Source: Oscillospiraceae bacterium
GTDB lineage: Bacteria; Bacillota; Clostridia; Oscillospirales; Ruminococcaceae
Reading direction: 5' to 3'
NCBI GenBank assembly: GCA_900768675.1
Contig: CAAGDT010000051.1
Coordinates: 1 to 9,166 of the forward strand
DNA length: 9,166 bases
Both the position numbers and the translations under genes were made by a program. Positions within the stretch are counted from its first letter, which is position 1; each line of letters begins with the position of its first letter. The notes below the pieces were generated by a model. It did not search any database, was not told the origin of the DNA, and saw only the letters and a program-made list of their open reading frames with translations. This document shows, one piece after another, positions 5,023 to 9,166 of this stretch.

Positions 5023-5688
5023 ATGGAATGGTTTTCCGAATGGTGGAACGGGCTTGAGCTTTTTACACAGGTTATGTACTGCGTAGCCCTGCCCTCAACT
5101 CTTATACTTATAATACAGTCGATTATGATAATCGCAGGCTTCGGCGGCGACGGCGCAGGAGTTAACCCCAGCGACACCTCCGGACTCGGGGACGTGGATA
5201 TTTCCGGCGGCGATATGGGAGATATATCGGACATCTCCGATATTCCCGACGTTACCGACGGCGGCAATCCCGCAGACCTTGGAACGCTGCACTTCTTCAC
5301 AATCCAGGGAGTAATCACCTTCCTTTGCGTGTTCGGCTGGTCGGGTGTTCTGATATACGGCGGAACTGCCAATATCGCAATTTCCCTTATCTGCGCCTTT
5401 ATTTTAGGTGCATTGGCGATGTACGGGGTAGCAAAGCTGCTTCAGGCAACCGCAAAGCTTGCCCAGAACGGTACGCTTAATGTGAAAAATCTTCTCGGCG
5501 CTTTCGGAACTGTTTACCTCGTTATCCCCGCAGACGGCAAGGGCAGCGGAAAGGTTACTGTAACCACAGACGAGCGCTGTCTTGAATTTGACGCAATAAC
5601 CGAAAGCGGAGAAGCCCTCCCCGACGGAACTCCCATAAGAGTTACCGACATAAGGACGGGAAATGTGCTTGTAGTTGAAAAAATATAG
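5023..5688 (+). CDS. NfeD/YuaF-like membrane protein
   Basis: Partner protein of flotillins. In known systems NfeD-family genes sit beside SPFH genes (B. subtilis yuaF-floT), and the soluble C-terminal OB fold is thought to help organise membrane microdomains. Seen: membrane segment 1 at about 16-38; a linker at about 41-89 rich in Asp, Gly, Ser and Ile (GDVDISGGDMGDISDISDIP); two more membrane segments at about 93-112 and 116-137; and a beta-rich C-terminal domain at about 155-221 (LLGAFGTVYLVIPADGKGSG then PIRVTDIRTGNVLVVEK) that fits the NfeD OB fold. No protease domain is present, so it is the short NfeD1b/YuaF type. The ATG has AGAGAGGA six bases upstream and is first in the operon, about 35 nt from the start site. 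The gap to the next gene is 48 bp. Confidence 0.85.
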   Translation: MEWFSEWWNGLELFTQVMYCVALPSTLILIIQSIMIIAGFGGDGAGVNPSDTSGLGDVDISGGDMGDISDISDIPDVTDGGNPADLGTLHFFTIQGVITFLCVFGWSGVLIYGGTANIAISLICAFILGALAMYGVAKLLQATAKLAQNGTLNVKNLLGAFGTVYLVIPADGKGSGKVTVTTDERCLEFDAITESGEALPDGTPIRVTDIRTGNVLVVEKI

Positions 5689-5736
5689 TGATACCCCTTG
5701 AAATATCGGCTTTAATTAATTGTAAGGAGCAGTAAC

Positions 5737-6294
5737 ATGAGCTGGGATACCATAGATATACTTTACATTTCCTTTATTGCGCTGGTAATAATCGGCGGAA
5801 TAGCAGCTATAATGATTTTAGCGCCCAAGGAAAACAACAGGCGGCAGGCGAACGAAAATTCCTACCGTTTTCTTAAGAAAAACGGCGAAATTAAGCTTGC
5901 CGGCGGAAAAACCAGCCTTTTTGAGGGCGGGAAATACTTCTATGTGAGAAAAGGTCCTTATGAGGCAGACGGCTTTGCAGACGGTATCAAGGGCGCCGAC
6001 GGGAAATACTATAAGGGTGCGGCGCTTGCAATGGTTTACGTTCCCGACAGCCTTGCCGTGACCGCAGCCAATTATTTCTGCGGAATGAACGACGAGGGAA
6101 CGGATGAAATCATAAGCGAAACAATGTCTGCTGCCCTGAGCGAAAAGCTTTCGGAATATACCGCAGATACCGATGAAGCCGCTTTCAGGGAGGTTTTCAG
6201 AAAGCATGCTGAGGCTAAGCTTATGAAGCTCGGCATAATGATTTTTGCAGTAAACAGCCTTAAAATCGCAGAGGACCCGTCAGTGCAACAGTAA
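5737..6294 (+). CDS. Membrane-anchored protein, possible short SPFH-like domain
   Basis: No family is recognised with certainty. 185 residues. Seen: one N-terminal membrane segment at about 7-29 followed by basic residues, then a mixed domain with a run like that of SPFH/band 7 proteins: a turn with GADGKYYKGAALAMVYVPDS (85-104), a helical stretch with regular Ala and Glu (about 120-165), and a closing strand LMKLGIMIFAVNSLKI like the LxxxGxxxxxVxxxxI that ends SPFH domains. There is no coiled coil and no flotillin tail. AAGGAG lies seven bases before the ATG. Lying between an NfeD-like gene and a flotillin on one transcript, it probably belongs to the same membrane complex. The SPFH reading is inference from pattern only; it could be an unrelated anchored protein. 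Confidence 0.6.
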   Translation: MSWDTIDILYISFIALVIIGGIAAIMILAPKENNRRQANENSYRFLKKNGEIKLAGGKTSLFEGGKYFYVRKGPYEADGFADGIKGADGKYYKGAALAMVYVPDSLAVTAANYFCGMNDEGTDEIISETMSAALSEKLSEYTADTDEAAFREVFRKHAEAKLMKLGIMIFAVNSLKIAEDPSVQQ

Positions 6295-6297
6295 AAA

Positions 6298-6341
6298 ATG
6301 CCCCTAAAGGGCATAAGAACAGCCCGCCTTAAGACGGACTG
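6298..6341 (+). other. Hairpins ahead of the flotillin gene
   Basis: ATGCCC/GGGCAT (6298-6314, loop CTAAA), followed at about 6320-6341 by an imperfect dyad centred on CTTAAG in which CAG and CTG pair at the ends. Neither is followed by a T run, so readthrough into flotillin is expected. They lie in the 72-bp gap just before the GGAGG site at 6351-6355 and could stabilise or uncouple the flotillin message. Function unknown. Confidence 0.45.
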
Positions 6342-6366
6342 CACATAAAAGGAGGAAAATAATCAA

Positions 6367-7959
6367 ATGGAAGAACCGGTAATTATCGCAATATGCGTAG
6401 GTGTGGTTATTCTTTTTGCACTTGTTGCAGGAATACTCTCCCGCTACCGCAAGTGTCCCTCGGACAAAATCCTTGTAATCTACGGTAAGGTAGGAAGCGA
6501 CAAGAGCGGACAGGCAAGAAGCGCCCGCTGTATCCACGGCGGTGCAGCATTCATCGTGCCTATTATCCAGTCCTATCAGTACATGGACCTTACCCCTATC
6601 TCAATCAACGTTGACTTAAGGAATGCGCTTTCCAAGCAGAATATCCGTGTTGACGTACCTTCAAGCTTTACGGTTGGTATTTCTACCGAGCCGGGAGTTA
6701 TGCAGAATGCGGCAGAACGTCTTTTAGGACTTCGTATGCAGCAGATTCAGGAGCTTGCAAAGGATATTATCTTCGGTCAGCTCCGTCTTGTAATCGCAAC
6801 AATGGAAATCGAGGAAATCAACACCGACCGTGACAAGTTCCTTATTGCGGTTTCCAACAACGTTGAAATCGAGCTTAGAAAAATCGGTCTTCGCCTTATC
6901 AACGTAAACGTAACGGATATAAGAGATGAATCCGGATATATCGAGGCTCTTGGTAAGGAAGCTGCTGCTAAGGCTATCAACGATGCAAAGAAATCCGTTG
7001 CCGAAAAGGACAGAGACGGTGCTATCGGTGAAGCTAATGCAAACAGAGACCAGCGTATTCAGGTTGCTGCCGCTAACGCAAGCGCTATCGAGGGCGAAAA
7101 CGCCGCTAAGGTAGAAATCGCCCAGTCCGAGGCTTCAAGAAGATTCAAGGAAGCCGAAGCTAACGCTAAGGCAGAAAACGACGCTAAAATCGCTATTGCA
7201 GAAACCGGCAGAGACGGTGAAATCGGTCAGGCTAACGCTATGCGTGACCAGCGTATCCAGGTTGCAGCAGCAAACGCTGCCGCAGTAGAGGGCGAAAACA
7301 GCTCAAAGGTTGCTATCGCTCAGTCCGACGCAGCAAGACGTGAAAAGGAAGCTGCTGCACTCAAAATCGCTACCGCAGCAGAAGCTGTTCAGGCAGCTAA
7401 GGCAAGAGAAGAAGCCTATGCAGCCCAGAAGCTTGCAGAGCAGGGACGTGCCGAGCTTGAAAAGGCAACCCAGCAGGCAGACGTTATCGTTAAGGCTCAG
7501 ATTGCCAAGGAACAGGCGGAGATTGCCGCTGAAGCTGAGGCAGAGGTTATGCGCCGCAAGGCAAAGGGTGAAGCTGACGCTATTTTCGCTAAGATGGAAG
7601 CTCAGGCAAGCGGTGCTAAAGAAATCCTCCAGAAGCAGGCAGAAGGTATGCGTGAGCTGGTTAACACCGCAGGCAGCGCAGACGACGCAGTAAAGCTTAT
7701 CCTTGCAGACAAGATGGAAGAGCTTATGCGTATTCAGGTTGAGGCTATCAAGAATATCAAGATTGATAAGATTACCGTCTGGGACAACGGCTCAGGCAAG
7801 GACGGAAAGAACTCCACCGCCGACTTTATCAGCGGTCTTATGAAGTCCATTCCTCCCATGAACGAGCTTTTCGCTCAGGCAGGTATGCAGCTCCCCGAAT
7901 TTTTAGGCAAGGAGCAGACAGCTGAAACCGAAGCGCCCGCTGATACTACAGCAGAATAA
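6367..7959 (+). CDS. floT: Flotillin-family SPFH protein
   Basis: Membrane scaffold protein of the flotillin/FloT (YuaG) family, which oligomerises at the cytoplasmic membrane and organises functional microdomains. Seen in 530 residues: N-terminal membrane anchor at about 5-25; SPFH domain at about 27-190 (GGAAFIVPIIQSYQYMDLTP, NVEIELRKIGLRLINVNVTD); a long Ala/Glu/Lys-rich coiled-coil flotillin region at about 190-430; then a C-terminal part with IKIDKITVWDNGSG (465-478), matching the IDKITV-D-GGSG segment of B. subtilis FloT, and an acidic tail. Residues 216-265 and 282-331 are a clear internal duplication. GGAGG at 6351-6355 lies 11 bases from the ATG, a rather long spacing. It is the last gene of the operon, followed at once by a strong terminator. 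The symbol follows B. subtilis by family and operon context. Confidence 0.93.
   Translation: MEEPVIIAICVGVVILFALVAGILSRYRKCPSDKILVIYGKVGSDKSGQARSARCIHGGAAFIVPIIQSYQYMDLTPISINVDLRNALSKQNIRVDVPSSFTVGISTEPGVMQNAAERLLGLRMQQIQELAKDIIFGQLRLVIATMEIEEINTDRDKFLIAVSNNVEIELRKIGLRLINVNVTDIRDESGYIEALGKEAAAKAINDAKKSVAEKDRDGAIGEANANRDQRIQVAAANASAIEGENAAKVEIAQSEASRRFKEAEANAKAENDAKIAIAETGRDGEIGQANAMRDQRIQVAAANAAAVEGENSSKVAIAQSDAARREKEAAALKIATAAEAVQAAKAREEAYAAQKLAEQGRAELEKATQQADVIVKAQIAKEQAEIAAEAEAEVMRRKAKGEADAIFAKMEAQASGAKEILQKQAEGMRELVNTAGSADDAVKLILADKMEELMRIQVEAIKNIKIDKITVWDNGSGKDGKNSTADFISGLMKSIPPMNELFAQAGMQLPEFLGKEQTAETEAPADTTAE
7012..7359 (+). repeat. Internal duplication within the flotillin coiled coil
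   Basis: The two units encode residues 216-265 (7012-7161) and 282-331 (7210-7359), with a period of 66 residues. By hand alignment 38 of 50 residues are identical, including NRDQRIQVAAANA versus MRDQRIQVAAANA and EGEN followed by KV. The intervening 16 residues are also Ala/Glu/Lys-rich. The period is 198 bp. Confidence 0.8.
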
Positions 7960-7970
7960 GAGATTACAGA

Positions 7971-8008
7971 AAAAACAGGGCTGCCACGGCAGTCCTGTTT
8001 TTGTTTTT
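7971..8008 (+). terminator. Intrinsic terminator of the flotillin operon
   Basis: Stem CAGG-G-CTGC paired with GCAG-T-CCTG (one G-U), loop CACG, flanked by AAAAA before and TTTTTGTTTTT after. It begins about 12 bases after the flotillin stop codon. The A run on the other side could give weak activity on the minus strand as well. Confidence 0.88.
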
Positions 8009-8323
8009 ATGAGATGGGGAGAGAGGGAGAGAATGGGAGATTAATGAGATAAGAGAAATAAGAGAAGACGCTTTTTGAAAAAAGCTTGGCAAAAACTTTC
8101 AGCCGCTTCGCGCAAAGCGAGCGCAAATGCAAACAACAGGAAACAACAGCAATAATCTCAAATAAATATTACCGCAATAACTGCGAATGTGCATAAAAAA
8201 TCCCCATAAAGCAAGGCTGTAAATCAAGCTTCATGGGGGTGGAGCGCCCCCGCGCTCCCGCCGGGGTCAAGGGGGCGGCGTTAGCCACCTTGCTTATTAT
8301 CTCTCTTCTCTCAAAAATCTCTC
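8009..8323. other. Intergenic region with purine/pyrimidine flanks and palindromes
   Basis: This 315-bp region between the convergent flotillin and galE genes has no credible gene. The left end (8009-8067) is nearly all purine in GAGA-type words and the right end (8297-8335) is rich in TCTC words, so the two ends are loosely complementary. Further elements are an 8-bp inverted pair AAGCAAGG (8209-8216)/CCTTGCTT (8288-8295), a hairpin GGAGCGC/GCGCTCC (8241-8258, loop CCCC), and a GCTTTTTGAAAAAAGCTTGGC-like stretch near 8071. These suggest dispersed intergenic repeats. The galE terminator lies within. Confidence 0.5.
8195..8238 (-). terminator. Probable intrinsic terminator of galE
   Basis: Read on the minus strand, CCCCAT (8238-8233) pairs with ATGGGG (8207-8202), with an inner AGC/GCT pairing. 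The stem is followed by A and six T (8200-8195). It lies about 85 nt after the galE stop. The loop is long, which lowers confidence. Confidence 0.55.
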
Positions 8324-9166
8324 TTACTCTCTCGATTTAACTACGAAATTCCATGAGTCACGGCACATCTGTTCGAGATTTCTCTCGGCTTTCCAGCCAA
8401 GCTCTTTAGCTGCCTTATCGGGGACGGAGTAACATTCTGCTGCATCGCCGGGGCGTCTGCCGCCGATAACATAGGGGATATTAACACCGTTTACCTTCAT
8501 AAAGGCGTTAAGGATTTCAAGAACGGAGTAGCCCTTGCCTGTACCGAGATTGTAGGGAATAGCGCCCTTCTTTTCTCTTACGCTCTTAAGCGCCGCTATG
8601 TGACCGAGGGCAAGGTCGACAACGTGAATGTAGTCTCTTACGCAGGTTCCGTCGGGAGTAGGGTAGTCATTTCCGAAAACCGTAAGCTTTTCCTGCTTGC
8701 CGGTGGCTACGTTGATGATTATGGGCATAAGGTTGTTGGGGATACCGTTGGGGTCCTCGCCGATTTTTCCGCTTTCGTGAGCGCCGATAGGGTTGAAGTA
8801 GCGCAGCAGCGCTATGCTCCAGTCGCCGTCAGCGTGACAGATATCACGGCACATATCCTCGATTATAAGCTTTGTGTTGCCGTAGGGGTTGATTGCGCTT
8901 AAGGGGAAGCTTTCGTCAACGGGTACTGTTTCGGGGATTCCGTAAACGGTAGCAGAGGAGCTGAAAATAAGCTTTTTGCAGCCGTACTTCTTCATGGTTT
9001 CCAGCAGATTGAAGGTGCCGCCCAGATTGTTTCTGTAATACATAAGCGGCTCTCTTACGCTTTCTGCAACTGCCTTGTAGCCTGCAAAGTGGATAACCGC
9101 CTCAATCTCGTTTTCAGCGAAGATTTTCTCCATATCGGCAAGACAGCACATATCCGCCTCGTAGAA
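8324..9166 (-). CDS. galE: UDP-glucose 4-epimerase GalE, N-terminus outside window
   Basis: Interconverts UDP-glucose and UDP-galactose in the cytoplasm (Leloir pathway; also supplies sugars for surface polymers), using tightly bound NAD. An extended short-chain dehydrogenase fold. 280 codons are visible; about 60 N-terminal residues with the GxxGxxG NAD motif lie beyond the right edge. The first methionine in view (9151) is internal, because the preceding codons F-Y-E-A-D match the family. Seen: VIHFAGYKAVAESV, the SSSATVYG segment carrying the catalytic Ser/Thr, the YxxxK pair in NPYGNTK (Tyr at 8884-8882, Lys at 8872-8870), LRYFNPIGAHESGKIGEDP, and the substrate-side TPDGTCVRDYIHVVDLA. All expected active-site residues in view are present. 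It converges on the flotillin operon and shows no functional link to it. Confidence 0.96.
   Translation of the reverse strand, partial: FYEADMCCLADMEKIFAENEIEAVIHFAGYKAVAESVREPLMYYRNNLGGTFNLLETMKKYGCKKLIFSSSATVYGIPETVPVDESFPLSAINPYGNTKLIIEDMCRDICHADGDWSIALLRYFNPIGAHESGKIGEDPNGIPNNLMPIIINVATGKQEKLTVFGNDYPTPDGTCVRDYIHVVDLALGHIAALKSVREKKGAIPYNLGTGKGYSVLEILNAFMKVNGVNIPYVIGGRRPGDAAECYSVPDKAAKELGWKAERNLEQMCRDSWNFVVKSRE

Noticed and set aside
7310..7693. Arg/Gln/Leu-rich open frame on the plus strand
   Set aside because: It is a frame-shifted reading of the repetitive flotillin coiled coil.
4104..7959. Defence or phage-derived module (XRE regulator plus membrane genes)
   Set aside because: No nuclease, toxin, methylase or phage protein is present. 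The neighbours are NfeD and flotillin, so a membrane-microdomain operon explains the region better.

Overview
The window looks like a chromosomal segment from a low-to-moderate GC Firmicute of the class Clostridia, probably the Ruminococcus/Oscillospiraceae group. The evidence is the dcw gene order mraZ-rsmH-ftsL-PBP, consensus sigma-A-type promoters, strong AAGGAGG-type ribosome sites, TTG and GTG starts, and a Bacillus-type NfeD/flotillin operon. The genus is an inference. There is no sign of phage, transposons, CRISPR or a defence island.

Positions 1-3621 (minus strand) hold the head of the division and cell-wall cluster. A TTGATT-17-TATAAT promoter at 3593-3621 drives mraZ, rsmH, ftsL and a class B penicillin-binding protein that runs off the left edge. 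Between promoter and mraZ lies a leader of about 150 nt packed with AAAGTG boxes at 10-bp multiples (probable MraZ autoregulatory sites), a second 10-bp repeat (GGACATTT) and a duplicated-arm inverted repeat. MraZ would tune the operon, RsmH methylates 16S rRNA, and FtsL and the PBP act in septal peptidoglycan synthesis.

Positions 3622-4103 have no credible gene. They contain two tandem minus-strand terminators, a probably repetitive non-coding stretch, and a compact run of GC-rich hairpins, one of which is the likely terminator of the next gene.

Positions 4104-7959 appear to be one regulatory unit. A minus-strand XRE-family regulator is divergent from a plus-strand operon of an NfeD/YuaF-like membrane protein, a small membrane-anchored protein that I read as a shortened SPFH-like protein, and a flotillin. 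The 391-bp intergenic region carries two copies of the dyad GTAAAT-N3-ATTTAC, each 4 bp after the -10 element of a divergent promoter, plus a perfect 20-bp palindrome. This suggests that the regulator controls both itself and a membrane-microdomain operon. It is the most interesting part of the window.

Positions 7960-8323 hold the flotillin terminator, purine- and pyrimidine-rich flanks, palindromes and a minus-strand terminator for galE. Positions 8324-9166 are the C-terminal five sixths or so of galE (UDP-glucose 4-epimerase), whose N-terminus lies beyond the right edge.
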